Source: a virus
DNA: 35,239 bases
Strand: one strand, 5' to 3'
IMG/VR virus record: IMGVR_UViG_3300031565_010406
Location: 1-35,239 of that record
The notes beneath the pieces are model-generated. The model saw only the letters and a list, made by a program, of their open reading frames with translations. It did not search any database and was not told the DNA's origin. Numbering within the stretch: the first letter of the stretch is position 1; every line of letters starts with the position of its first letter. Shown here in pieces: positions 7,667 to 15,376 of this stretch. The position numbers and the translations under genes are program-made.

Positions 7667-7713
7667 GCCGGGCCGGGGAGAGCCTCGCTGCGCTCAGGAT
7701 CCCCCGGCCCGGC
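7667..7713. repeat. GGCCGGG hairpin element, copy 1
   Basis: A perfect 12-bp stem GCCGGGCCGGGG/CCCCGGCCCGGC encloses AGAGCCTCGCTGCGCTCAGG. A near copy with the same loop stands at 11075-11119. Both begin just after a stop codon, so this is a REP-like or terminator-like module reused within the element. Confidence 0.8.
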
Positions 7714-7753
7714 TTGACAACGTGGAGACCAGACTATCAGCAGAGGAGGCACT

Positions 7754-7939
7754 ATGACGCTCGCCATCTCCGAGGAAGAATACCAGAGACACCGCCAGCG
7801 GGTGGCCGACCTCGAACGCAACCACCAAGACCACAACCACGCCGCAGCCGAGGCCGCCAAACGCTGGAAAGCCTACATCGACGCTAACCCCAAATGGTGG
7901 CAGGACCCGCAACGCTACCAGCCCCCGCCGCCTCAATGA
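7754..7939 (+). CDS. Small coiled hypothetical protein
   Basis: 61 residues, ATG after AGAGGAGGCACT. It is highly charged, with a helical EEEYQRHRQRVADLERN stretch, a His-rich middle and a PPPPQ end. Codon use matches its neighbours. The 21 bp GACAACGTGGAGACCAGACTA just before its ribosome site copy the 3' end of ardC (7204-7224). Function unknown. Confidence 0.55.
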   Translation: MTLAISEEEYQRHRQRVADLERNHQDHNHAAAEAAKRWKAYIDANPKWWQDPQRYQPPPPQ

Positions 7940-7944
7940 TGGGC

Positions 7945-7973
7945 TTGACTAGGTTACCGATTGATGATATACT
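7945..7973 (+). promoter_or_regulatory. Internal promoter for the 7995 genes
   Basis: TTGACT (7945-7950), a 17-nt spacer and TATACT (7968-7973), 22 nt before the ATG at 7995, in the only AT-rich spot of the region. Confidence 0.7.
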
Positions 7974-7994
7974 GTCACCAAGGAGGGACACCAC

Positions 7995-8318
7995 ATGGAC
8001 GGAGAAGAAAACTACTGGCAGCGCTTCGCCGAACAGGTGGAGCAGGCCACACGCGACGAACTGGACCGCGACCCCGACCAGCTTTTCATCTGCCTTGCAC
8101 AGGACGTCGCCGCCACCTTCGCCCCCCTTTCTACCCTCGATGTGCTGCGCGTCACAGCTGCACATCCCGGCGTACTGGCCCGCCGCCATCCGCACGTGGA
8201 CAGCCTCAACCCTGTCCACCACATGCGCGCCAACCTCATCGCCGCCATGGTCACACGGGCCCAGGGCGTCATCGACAGATGGGAAGAGGACAACGAGCAG
8301 GAGGAACACGAATCATGA
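7995..8318 (+). CDS. Hypothetical acidic protein
   Basis: 107 residues, ATG after CCAAGGAGGGACACCAC and 22 nt after a consensus-like promoter. It is rich in Glu/Asp and predicted mostly helical. No motif is recognised. Its stop overlaps the next start (ATGA). Confidence 0.65.
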   Translation: MDGEENYWQRFAEQVEQATRDELDRDPDQLFICLAQDVAATFAPLSTLDVLRVTAAHPGVLARRHPHVDSLNPVHHMRANLIAAMVTRAQGVIDRWEEDNEQEEHES

Positions 8319-8530
8319 AAACAGCCGTCACCGTCGCCAGGACCCGCCTAGTCATCGCCAGTTCCGACGCAGAGTACAGCAAGACGCTCATCAACGACAT
8401 GGCCGACGAGGCGCACCACCTACCCATCGACCGCGTCATGCTCTTGCTGGCCTGCAGCTTCTGCGCCACCGCACGACGCCAGCTAGATCAGGCACTGTCT
8501 ATCATCAACGACATCGAACAGGAGGCCTGA
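8315..8530 (+). CDS. Small hypothetical protein
   Basis: 71 residues, starting at the ATG that overlaps the previous stop, with AGGAGG 9-10 nt upstream. The larger frame open upstream is a shadow of the 7995 gene. It looks like a single helical domain. Not recognised. Confidence 0.6.
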   Translation: MKTAVTVARTRLVIASSDAEYSKTLINDMADEAHHLPIDRVMLLLACSFCATARRQLDQALSIINDIEQEA

Positions 8531-8532
8531 AC

Positions 8533-8997
8533 ATGCCTATGTACAACGGAGACCCCTACCGCGTACGCGACGACCCCGACGAAGTGCGGGCCGCCGTAGG
8601 ACGACCAGGAGACAAGGAGGCCGCCGCCCTCTACGCCAAATACGGCGACGGAGGCCCCCCCGCCTACCTCGAAGAGGCAGCCCTCGCCGCGTACATCGCA
8701 GAGATGAAGTCTATTTCTGCGGAGATAGACCAGCGAATCACACAGCTGGAAGAAACTGACGAAGTCTGCTCCCTGGACCACGACACCCCCGCCGCAGGAA
8801 AGTTCCACGCCCTGCGCGCCGTTCTCAATCTGCTACACCCCGTGCTGACCGACCTCAACCACCCGCGCACCGTGCCCCCCGCTGAACTGGACAGCTACAG
8901 CATACCGCTCTGGTCAACCTATCGCGAGCAGCGCAACCACGCAGTGCGGACCGCCAACGCCAAAAGAGACGAACGCGACGCAACTCAGATACCCTGA
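8533..8997 (+). CDS. Hypothetical helical protein
   Basis: 154 residues, with the ATG at 8533 two bases after the previous stop and GGAGG upstream in the end of the 8315 gene. The N-terminal half is Tyr/Asp-rich; the middle (IAEMKSISAEIDQRITQLEE) is a likely coiled coil. The upstream extension of this frame is a shadow and was left out. Function unknown. Confidence 0.65.
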   Translation: MPMYNGDPYRVRDDPDEVRAAVGRPGDKEAAALYAKYGDGGPPAYLEEAALAAYIAEMKSISAEIDQRITQLEETDEVCSLDHDTPAAGKFHALRAVLNLLHPVLTDLNHPRTVPPAELDSYSIPLWSTYREQRNHAVRTANAKRDERDATQIP

Positions 8998-9010
8998 AAA
9001 GGAGGCAACC

Positions 9011-9199
9011 ATGAGACACGTCAAGCGCATCTGGTACACCAACCACATCGGCTGGCGCACCCTCAAGGTGGGAGCCCACGCCGTCACCGTCTGGCGCAGC
9101 CCGTTCACAATCACCGCAGGCCACTGGTACAAAGGCGCCCCCCAGGCCCACCAGCTTTGGCCCATCACGCTCACCCGCTCAGAGGAGAAAACACCATGA
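9011..9199 (+). CDS. Small basic hypothetical protein
   Basis: 62 residues, ATG after AAAAGGAGGCAACC. It is rich in Trp, His and basic residues and probably beta-structured. Its stop overlaps the next start (ATGA). Not recognised. Confidence 0.55.
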   Translation: MRHVKRIWYTNHIGWRTLKVGAHAVTVWRSPFTITAGHWYKGAPQAHQLWPITLTRSEEKTP

Positions 9200-9861
9200 C
9201 CGACAACAGCAAACCGACCTATAAGCCCATGTTCTACCGCATCTACCGCCGAGTGTCCGCCGCCATGATCATCACCGTGGAGGATGCCCTACATCTCGGG
9301 AAAATCCGCTTCACGCTCACGAAATACGCGAAAGGGCAGGGAGCCAGCGCCACCGTCGAGCACTACGTTGACACCAACCGCGCCGCCCTGCTGGCCTGGG
9401 ACCTGCTGAACACGCCCAACGCCGCCAACACCGCCCGCGGAGACGTGTCGCTGTGGTGGAACGGGTACTCAGAATTCAAAGGCAGCCGCAAAGATGGCGA
9501 ACTGCAGGCGCGCACGTTCCACGTCGAACTCGCCACCAAGTCCGAGAATCCGGTGCGCATCACCATCGCCAACGGACCGGGCGAGCCAGTGGGCACCAAT
9601 GGAGCCATCAAACCGAAGACAGGAGCCAAGGCCACCAACGTGAGCACCGTCCTCCCCTGGCTGGCCGTCAGGGAGATGGCCCTCGCACTGCTGATGCACC
9701 TGCAGGCGTGGCAGACCATGACCTACTACCAGCGCAGGGACGAGGAGACCTGGCAGCCAGACCAGGCCGAACAGGGCGCAACCGCCACACTGGACCTTGA
9801 GACCGGCGAGATCACCGGCCCCAACCCACGGCGCGCCATACCCACGCAGGACCGCAGCTGA
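9196..9861 (+). CDS. Hypothetical protein of the accessory operon
   Basis: 221 residues from the ATG overlapping the previous stop, with GAGGAG upstream. The N-terminal part alternates strands (FYRIYRRVSAAMIITVED, GKIRFTLTKYAKG). The middle has FHVELATKS and RITIANGPG, like a beta-sheet single-domain protein, and a helix (LAVREMALALLMHLQAWQ) follows. I do not recognise the family. It is the largest unknown in this operon and so a good target for structure prediction. Confidence 0.7.
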   Translation: MTDNSKPTYKPMFYRIYRRVSAAMIITVEDALHLGKIRFTLTKYAKGQGASATVEHYVDTNRAALLAWDLLNTPNAANTARGDVSLWWNGYSEFKGSRKDGELQARTFHVELATKSENPVRITIANGPGEPVGTNGAIKPKTGAKATNVSTVLPWLAVREMALALLMHLQAWQTMTYYQRRDEETWQPDQAEQGATATLDLETGEITGPNPRRAIPTQDRS

Positions 9862-9920
9862 CAACCAGGGGCGGCCGCCATCCACGTGGCCGCCCCTAAT
9901 CACACCCAGGAGGAGAGCCA

Positions 9921-10118
9921 GTGACCGCCGAAACCGCCGCCAGAATCCACACGCTGCTGACCACGCACGCATGCCACCCCCGATGTGTCGCCGCCCGCGG
10001 CCCGATCTGCGAGTGCCGGTGTGACGGAGGCAACCACGGCCTGCTGTGGGAGATGCAGCCCCGCATACCAGGACTAGAGCCAGACCAGACCCAAGACCCC
10101 CAGGAGGCACAACCATGA
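9921..10118 (+). CDS. Small Cys/His-rich protein
   Basis: 65 residues from GTG at 9921 after AGGAGGAGAGCCA. HACHPRC...CECRC gives five Cys and two His within about 20 residues, a likely metal-binding knuckle. It overlaps the next gene by ATGA. Confidence 0.55.
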   Translation: MTAETAARIHTLLTTHACHPRCVAARGPICECRCDGGNHGLLWEMQPRIPGLEPDQTQDPQEAQP

Positions 10119-10285
10119 ACCACTGCCAAGGCTGCGCGAAGTCGACCCACGCCACATGCTCCGCCAGGCACGACCCGGACCGCTGCCCACGCCATGCCTT
10201 CGTGCCCGATGAACCACACTACGCCGTTCGATTCTACCGCCCGAGTGCACACCAGCTAGAGCAGACCGACGAGGAGGAGGCGTAA
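10115..10285 (+). CDS. Small Cys-rich protein
   Basis: 56 residues; the start overlaps the previous stop, with AGGAGG upstream. CQGCAKSTHATC and CPRH suggest a compact zinc site near the N-terminus. Below the usual gene-calling length, but the overlap and ribosome site support it. Confidence 0.55.
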   Translation: MNHCQGCAKSTHATCSARHDPDRCPRHAFVPDEPHYAVRFYRPSAHQLEQTDEEEA

Positions 10286-10288
10286 GCC

Positions 10289-10636
10289 ATGTTGCTCTGT
10301 TCCTACTTCGACGAGCAGAGGCCGCGAGAAATCATCTCCATCAGCCTGGGAGTGCCTCCAGGCCTGCAGGTAGCTGCCCGGTGGCCCAACGTCATGCCCA
10401 CTCCATCGCTGCTACGCGGCTGGAAATCCGGCGCCATCACCTGGGACGAGTACCGAGCAGCGTACCTCGACATCCTGCGGGCGCGGTGGCCTCGCGGCCT
10501 CAACGACGAGATGGCCGCCCTCCGCGACGACTGCACCTTGTGCTGTTGGGAGCGCGACCCGCAGCACTGCCACCGCAGCATATTGGCCGACGTCATCCAG
10601 AAGTGCCGGCCCGACCTCAATGTGCAGCTACGATGA
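10289..10636 (+). CDS. DUF488-like protein
   Basis: 115 residues, ATG 4 nt after the previous stop, with GGAGG inside the end of that gene. Family signs: a first strand (ISISLGVP), a middle with WKSGAITWDEYRAAYLDIL, and the diagnostic C-terminal LCCWERDPQHCHRSILAD (84-101). DUF488 proteins are found in mobile elements and stress loci. Their biochemical role is not settled. Family call firm, function open. Confidence 0.8.
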   Translation: MLLCSYFDEQRPREIISISLGVPPGLQVAARWPNVMPTPSLLRGWKSGAITWDEYRAAYLDILRARWPRGLNDEMAALRDDCTLCCWERDPQHCHRSILADVIQKCRPDLNVQLR

Positions 10637-10652
10637 ACCAGGAGGAGACAAC

Positions 10653-11066
10653 ATGATCGACAACGACCACATAGAACAAGCACGAAAGAACCTCACCGCC
10701 GCCGCCGAGCAGCTGGACAACCTCGCCGCAGAGATCAGATACTCGCGCAAGGAGATAGCAGCCCTGGAACAGCAAGGCGCCACCCAGGCAACCGAGCACT
10801 GGCGCGAGGGCAAGTACCTCTACCTGCTGCACCCAACCCGAGACGGAAAGCGCGTCCGTGAGTACATTGGCTGCAACCCCGCAAAGGTCCAGGCGGCTCA
10901 GGACCGCGTCGACCGCTACAAGAAAGCCGAGCAACACCGGGCCACCATCGCCGACCTTGAGCGCCAGCTGCAGCTGCTCACCGACACCGCCGCCGCACTG
11001 GTCGACCCGGACAGAATCCCGACGCTCCGATACAGGTACCAGCCCGCCACCTACCACAGCTACTAG
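10653..11066 (+). CDS. Coiled-coil protein with GKYLYL..REYIG motif
   Basis: 137 residues, ATG after GGAGGAGACAAC. It contains two predicted coiled coils (about 8-35 and 82-115) flanking EGKYLYLLHPTRDGKRVREY. Short proteins with this arrangement recur in mobile elements, and their role is unknown to me. A truncated, diverged copy of the central part lies at 11652-11879, so the gene was duplicated within the element. The hairpin at 11075 follows the stop directly. Confidence 0.7.
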   Translation: MIDNDHIEQARKNLTAAAEQLDNLAAEIRYSRKEIAALEQQGATQATEHWREGKYLYLLHPTRDGKRVREYIGCNPAKVQAAQDRVDRYKKAEQHRATIADLERQLQLLTDTAAALVDPDRIPTLRYRYQPATYHSY

Positions 11067-11074
11067 CCCCGACC

Positions 11075-11119
11075 GCCGGGCCGGGAGAGCCTCGCTCCGC
11101 TCAGGATCCCCGGCCCGGC
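11075..11119. repeat. GGCCGGG hairpin element, copy 2
   Basis: An 11-bp stem GCCGGGCCGGG/CCCGGCCCGGC and the loop AGAGCCTCGCTCCGCTCAGG, one base different from the loop of copy 1 at 7667-7713. It may end the accessory operon. Confidence 0.8.
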
Positions 11120-11651
11120 CCAGACCTCCCGCCCCGCCGATGCCGCCAAACTGGACCCGCGGACTCCTATTTTCCCGCGCCGATGCCCCTAACATCCCCA
11201 CCTTCACAACCCACAGTCGCCACCAGAATAATAAAATAATGCAGCGGAAAATTGATGTTTCACCCCCCCGCGCGCCGATGCCGCTCACGTGTCCACCTTC
11301 ACGACCCCCAGCCGCCGCCGCAATAATAGAGCGGAAGATCGATAGAAAATAGAGCGGAAGATTTCTACGCCACCCGCCCCTGACCAAACAGCCCGCTGGA
11401 TGTCTCCCCCACCACCCGCCAACCAGCCGCGCCCACGCAACAAAGCCTGCGCCGCACCATCGCCCCTCCGCTCGGGAACCAATAAACAAGAATAATACGC
11501 GGTTCCCGAGCTCCGGGGCGCGCACTCCGCCCGGCATGAACAAAAATGATGGTGCCGGGCTCCCTGCGCTTGGGCCGCCGCCGATCCGCTCCCAACTTGT
11601 GCAAAGACCCCAGGCGCCCACCCCCAGCAGGCCACCCCGCCACCCGCTGCC
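11120..11651. other. Repeat-rich intergenic region
   Basis: No gene is supported. Two diverged tandem units start near 11178 and 11272 (GCGCCGATGCC...CCACCTTCAC...AATAATA..GCGGAA). ATAGAGCGGAAGAT occurs at 11326 and 11345, and also at 3717 in the left end. A perfect 11-bp inverted repeat, GCTCGGGAACC (11470-11480) and GGTTCCCGAGC (11501-11511), encloses a 20-nt AT-rich loop. Confidence 0.6.
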
Positions 11652-11879
11652 TTGGCCACAGCCGCCCGCCTGGCCACCTCACCAGCCGCCACCATCCAGG
11701 ACCACCAAGCGAAGATAGCAGCCCTAGAGGAGCAAGGCGCGACCCAGGCCACCGAACACTGGCGCGAGGGCAAGTATCTCTACCTCTTGCACACGACCCG
11801 AGGCGGCCAGCGCGTCCGTGAGTACATCGGGCGCGACCCGCCAAAGGTGCAGGACGTCCAGTTCCGGTCGAGGCGGTAG
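11652..11879 (+). pseudogene. Truncated copy of the 10653 gene
   Basis: From about 11711 the frame reads AKIAALEEQGATQATEHWRE, then GKYLYLLHTTRGGQRVREYI, nearly the same as residues 35-80 of the 10653 product. The N-terminal coiled coil is replaced by low-complexity sequence and the C-terminal coil is lost. It has no ribosome site and no good start. It is best read as a decayed duplicate, possibly with a regulatory remnant. Confidence 0.75.
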
Positions 11880-11949
11880 CCCTTGGTGGAGGGCCATTGA
11901 CACGTGCTGTGCAGTGCACTGGGACGGACCTCAGGATAGTAGCCCGATG

Positions 11950-11978
11950 TTGACATCTAGAGACCATCGTGCTATCAT
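11950..11978 (+). promoter_or_regulatory. Promoter of the restriction-modification operon
   Basis: TTGACA (11950-11955), a 17-nt spacer and TATCAT (11973-11978). GAGACCATCGTGCTAT (11960-11975) overlaps the spacer and -10, and is nearly repeated (14 of 16) at 12002-12017, 42 bp downstream. This pair could be an operator for feedback control. The leader to the first ATG is about 205 nt. Confidence 0.65.
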
Positions 11979-12190
11979 GGTTCATTAGTGGGTTCACCCT
12001 GGAGACCGTCGTGCAATAGATGCCCGCTGTAACCTCGCGTTGGAGTCCACGCCACATCGCTCAGCGAGCAGCGTCAGTCGCGGAAGCAGTCCACTCAGGG
12101 GGCAGAAAGCTGGCGTGCGTAGCCTGGCGTGAACAGGGGCAAGTCTTGCTCACTGAACAGCGTCGATTTGCTTGACAGGATGTTGATCGG

Positions 12191-13168
12191 ATGCGAGTCA
12201 TATCCCTCTTCAGCGGCGCGGGCGGACTAGACTTGGGCTTGATCCAAGCTGGCCACACAGTTCTGTGGGCGAACGAACTGGACAAGGATGCCGCTGCGAC
12301 CTACCGACTGAACATCGGGCCTCATATTGTGGAGGGCGACATCGGAGAGATCGGCCTAGACACGATGCCAGAGGCCGACGTTGTTGTCGGCGGCTTTCCG
12401 TGCGAGGGGTTCTCCAGAGCGAACCTCAGGCGTTCTTTGGAGGATACTCGCAACAACCTCTACGTCTACTTCGTGCGCACCGTTCGCACAAAGCAGCCGC
12501 TGTACTTCCTGGCGGAGAACGTGCGCGGTCTATTGACACTTGCGGGGGGCGCCGCAATCCGACGTATCGTGCGGGATTTCGGCGAATCCGGGTATCGGGT
12601 GCAGTATCAGCTGTTCAACACTGCGGACTATGGCGTGCCACAAACCCGCCAGCGAGTAATCATCGCTGGAACCCGAAACGACCTCCCCCCCGACCTGGAC
12701 TACATCTTTCCGCAACCCACCCATTCAAGGGACGCACAGCCCGATCAGTCGGCGGTGCTGCTGCAGGATGCATTGCTGCCTTGGGCCACCTGCTGGGAAG
12801 CCCTCAAGGATGTGCCTGAGCCTGATGCCGCTGACTGCAGTCTAGCCAATCATGTGTACTCTAGGTACAAGGTGACGAACCGGGACTTCACTGGACACCG
12901 TTGGACTGACCCGAGCAAACCCTCCCCGACCGTCCTGGCCCGAGGCGACGGCGGCGGCGGCGTCTGCGCACTGCAGCACCCCCTGAATCACAGGCGGATG
13001 AGCGTTCGCGAAACCGCCATTATCCAGACGTTTCCGACGGACTTCGGGTTCGTCGGCAGCATGAACTCGTGCTATAGGCAGGTTGGTAATGCTGTGCCAG
13101 TGCTCTTTGCCAAGCGTCTCGGCGAGCAGCTGGCGGTGCTCGAGGAACGCCTAGAGACATGCGCGTAG
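12191..13168 (+). CDS. DNA (cytosine-5) methyltransferase 1
   Basis: 325 residues. Motif I is LFSGAGGLDLG (6-16), motif IV GGFPCEGFS with the catalytic Cys, motif VI ENV, motif VIII QTRQRV, and motifs IX-X RETAIIQTFP ... RQVGNAVP. Motif IV reads PCE where nearly all m5C enzymes have PCQ, so activity may be altered. A short target-recognition region lies between motifs VIII and IX (HVYSRYKVTN ... LARGDGGGG). It overlaps the next methyltransferase by 10 nt. Two m5C enzymes in tandem commonly serve an asymmetric target, one per strand. The ribosome site is weak. The target sequence cannot be read from the protein. Confidence 0.92.
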   Translation: MRVISLFSGAGGLDLGLIQAGHTVLWANELDKDAAATYRLNIGPHIVEGDIGEIGLDTMPEADVVVGGFPCEGFSRANLRRSLEDTRNNLYVYFVRTVRTKQPLYFLAENVRGLLTLAGGAAIRRIVRDFGESGYRVQYQLFNTADYGVPQTRQRVIIAGTRNDLPPDLDYIFPQPTHSRDAQPDQSAVLLQDALLPWATCWEALKDVPEPDAADCSLANHVYSRYKVTNRDFTGHRWTDPSKPSPTVLARGDGGGGVCALQHPLNHRRMSVRETAIIQTFPTDFGFVGSMNSCYRQVGNAVPVLFAKRLGEQLAVLEERLETCA

Positions 13169-14103
13169 CCTCCCTGTTCTCGGGCGCCGGCGGAATGGAC
13201 CTGGGTTTCATTCGCGCAGGTCATCGGGTTGTGTGGGCCATCGATTCGTATGAGGATGCCGTGGAGACCTACCGCCGCAACATCGGTGACCACGTCATAC
13301 TCGGTGACATCCGCGGGGTGGCCTCCAAGGAGGTGCCCGATTGCGATATTGTCATGGGTGGTTTCCCCTGCCAAGGCTTCTCTGTGGCCAACGTGAGCCG
13401 CCGGGAGGAGGACTCACGCAACCTGCTCTATCTAGAACTGCTGCGTATCATCACGGACAAGCAGCCGATCTTCTTCGTTGCTGAGAATGTCAAAGGCATC
13501 CTGTCGCTGGCTAAGGGTAGGGTCGTAGCGATGATCATGGATGATTTTGCCAGCGCCGGTTACCGTGTAGCCTGCAAGGTGCTCAACGCGGCGGACTACG
13601 GCGTCCCCCAGACGCGGGAGCGCGTGATACTCGTGGGCGTCCGCCTCGACATCGGGATCCATGTCAGCTTCCCAGAACCGACCCACGCCGACCCAGATTC
13701 CGAGGCACAGCCAAGCCTTTTCGACACACGGATGAAGCCCTGGGTCTCCATCGGCGAAGCGCTGGCCCATATACCCGAGCCCGAAGATGCGCCTGACTTG
13801 CCAAATCACACTTACTCGAAGTACAAGCTTCGCTTCAACAACTACCTCGGACACCGGCGCGTGGACCCGGGCAGACCGGCTCCAACTGTGACTGCCAGGG
13901 GAGATGACCGAGGTGGTGTGGTCGTACTGCATCATCCTGGCAACCACAGGCGAATGTCCTGCAGGGAGATGGCAATCGCACAGTCCTTCCCGATGGGATT
14001 CGTGTTCGTGGGTTCGCAGACGTCAGTATACCGGCAAGTTGCCAATGCTGTTCCACCGCTCATGGCAGAGGCGATAGCACGGGCTTTTCCGCGCGAGGTC
14101 TGA
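13159..14103 (+). CDS. DNA (cytosine-5) methyltransferase 2
   Basis: 314 residues, starting at ATGCGCGTAG, which overlaps the end of methyltransferase 1. All motifs are canonical: LFSGAGGMDLG (I), GGFPCQGFS (IV), AENV (VI), QTRERV (VIII), and the RQVANAVPP end (X). Its recognition region resembles that of enzyme 1 (HTYSKYKL..., TARGDDRGG), so the pair arose by tandem duplication. Unlike enzyme 1 it keeps the normal PCQ. Its stop overlaps the start of the endonuclease (TGATG), which couples translation of modification and restriction. Confidence 0.94.
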   Translation: MRVASLFSGAGGMDLGFIRAGHRVVWAIDSYEDAVETYRRNIGDHVILGDIRGVASKEVPDCDIVMGGFPCQGFSVANVSRREEDSRNLLYLELLRIITDKQPIFFVAENVKGILSLAKGRVVAMIMDDFASAGYRVACKVLNAADYGVPQTRERVILVGVRLDIGIHVSFPEPTHADPDSEAQPSLFDTRMKPWVSIGEALAHIPEPEDAPDLPNHTYSKYKLRFNNYLGHRRVDPGRPAPTVTARGDDRGGVVVLHHPGNHRRMSCREMAIAQSFPMGFVFVGSQTSVYRQVANAVPPLMAEAIARAFPREV

Positions 14104-15335
14104 TGAAACCACCAGCCAAGCCGTTCCCGGGATATAGATGGCGCTGGGCAACCCTTACCCCCACAGAGGGACTCAATGATCCACCGGTCTACTTCGGTGT
14201 ACTCAGGGCGCTGGCCAAGCTAGAGGACATCAAACCCAGCGACGAGCGCCTCATGCAGACACTGAAGCTCATTCAAAAGGAGACCAAGACCAGTGTCACA
14301 CTCGCCCGTAGCACCCAGAGGAACATCATTCGCAATTCTGGGCAATACTGGAAAGCCCTTGGTTTGTTGAAGCACACCCAGCCGGGCATCAGGTTGACCT
14401 CTCTGGGCCGAGAGCTTGCCGAAGGTAACATTGCGCCCACTGAGTTCGCCATAACGATGGTCAAGACGCTGGAGCTTCCCAACCCTCGTATCGAACGCGC
14501 CAGCGAGCAGCGAAAATGGGGTGAGCTTAGAATAAGGCCGCTCCTGCTCGTCCTCGATATTCTTGCGGCATTGGACGCCGCCGGCGGTGGAGCCGAAGCG
14601 TATCTGACGCCGTTCGAGCTAACCAGAATCGTCATACCGCTCGCCGGCGAGGCGGCCCCGGTCTTCCGGCACGTGGAGGCGATTGAACTATATCGCGGCG
14701 AGGAGTTGGATCTGAGCGCGTGGCCCGACTGTGCTCCAGGCGCCAACGACGCGCGAATGGCCAGAGAATTCCTCCTGTTCCTTGAGCACTACGGCTTGTG
14801 CACCAGGGAGCAGAATGGGCATGCTCAGCACCAAAAGTACTTCCTGAGCGCTCTTGAGCCTAGCGAGGTGCAGGAGCTACAGCAAGTTGACACGTCGGGG
14901 CTCACCACCACGGAGGCCGTTGAGAGAGTAAGGCAGACTCTCCTGCCGGCGGCAGCCGACCGCAAACGGCTCTCAACAACCGTCTTGACGCGCCCTCTCC
15001 AAGCCAGGTTCCGTCTCGCGGTCCTGTGTGCATACAGCTCGACTTGCCTGTTCACTGGAGCCTCGTTCCCGCCGGTACTCGAAGCGGTGCACATAGTGCC
15101 TGTAGCTGCAAGCGGTGCAGACGCGCTCGACAACAGCCTGTGCCTTCGAGTTGACGTCCATCGTCTGTTCGATGCGGGGCACCTGAGGGTAGAACCCTCC
15201 GGGCGCGTGCATCTATCGGACGGAGCACGAGGTTCGGGCGACTACACCAGTCTGCCTCCACAGATTCCCATCCCCGAATTCGTTTCGATTGACAACATCA
15301 AGTGGCGCTGGAACTACGGCTCGCTTGGGGACTGA
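14103..15335 (+). CDS. HNH restriction endonuclease
   Basis: 410 residues; the ATG overlaps the stop of methyltransferase 2. The C-terminal nuclease domain (about 310-385) has LEAVHIVP, D.LDNSLCLR.DVHRLFDAGHL and a following GRVHLS strand, the pattern of HNH enzymes from restriction systems. The N-terminal 300 residues contain helical segments and probably read the target. Its position right after two methyltransferases makes it the cutting partner of this system. Regulation by order (modification first) and translational coupling is likely. Target sequence and cut position unknown. Confidence 0.85.
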   Translation: MKPPAKPFPGYRWRWATLTPTEGLNDPPVYFGVLRALAKLEDIKPSDERLMQTLKLIQKETKTSVTLARSTQRNIIRNSGQYWKALGLLKHTQPGIRLTSLGRELAEGNIAPTEFAITMVKTLELPNPRIERASEQRKWGELRIRPLLLVLDILAALDAAGGGAEAYLTPFELTRIVIPLAGEAAPVFRHVEAIELYRGEELDLSAWPDCAPGANDARMAREFLLFLEHYGLCTREQNGHAQHQKYFLSALEPSEVQELQQVDTSGLTTTEAVERVRQTLLPAAADRKRLSTTVLTRPLQARFRLAVLCAYSSTCLFTGASFPPVLEAVHIVPVAASGADALDNSLCLRVDVHRLFDAGHLRVEPSGRVHLSDGARGSGDYTSLPPQIPIPEFVSIDNIKWRWNYGSLGD

Positions 15336-15376
15336 CCAGGCAACCGGGAGTTCTAGCGACTGGACGGTCGTCTCAG

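Noticed and set aside
10617-11621. 334-residue minus-strand frame across the 10653 gene and intergenic repeats
   Set aside because: Low-complexity antisense frame; the plus strand has a ribosome site and a duplicated conserved motif.
15302-15376. Earlier start for the glycosylase
   Set aside because: It overlaps the endonuclease by 34 nt and adds residues unlike the family, with no ribosome site.
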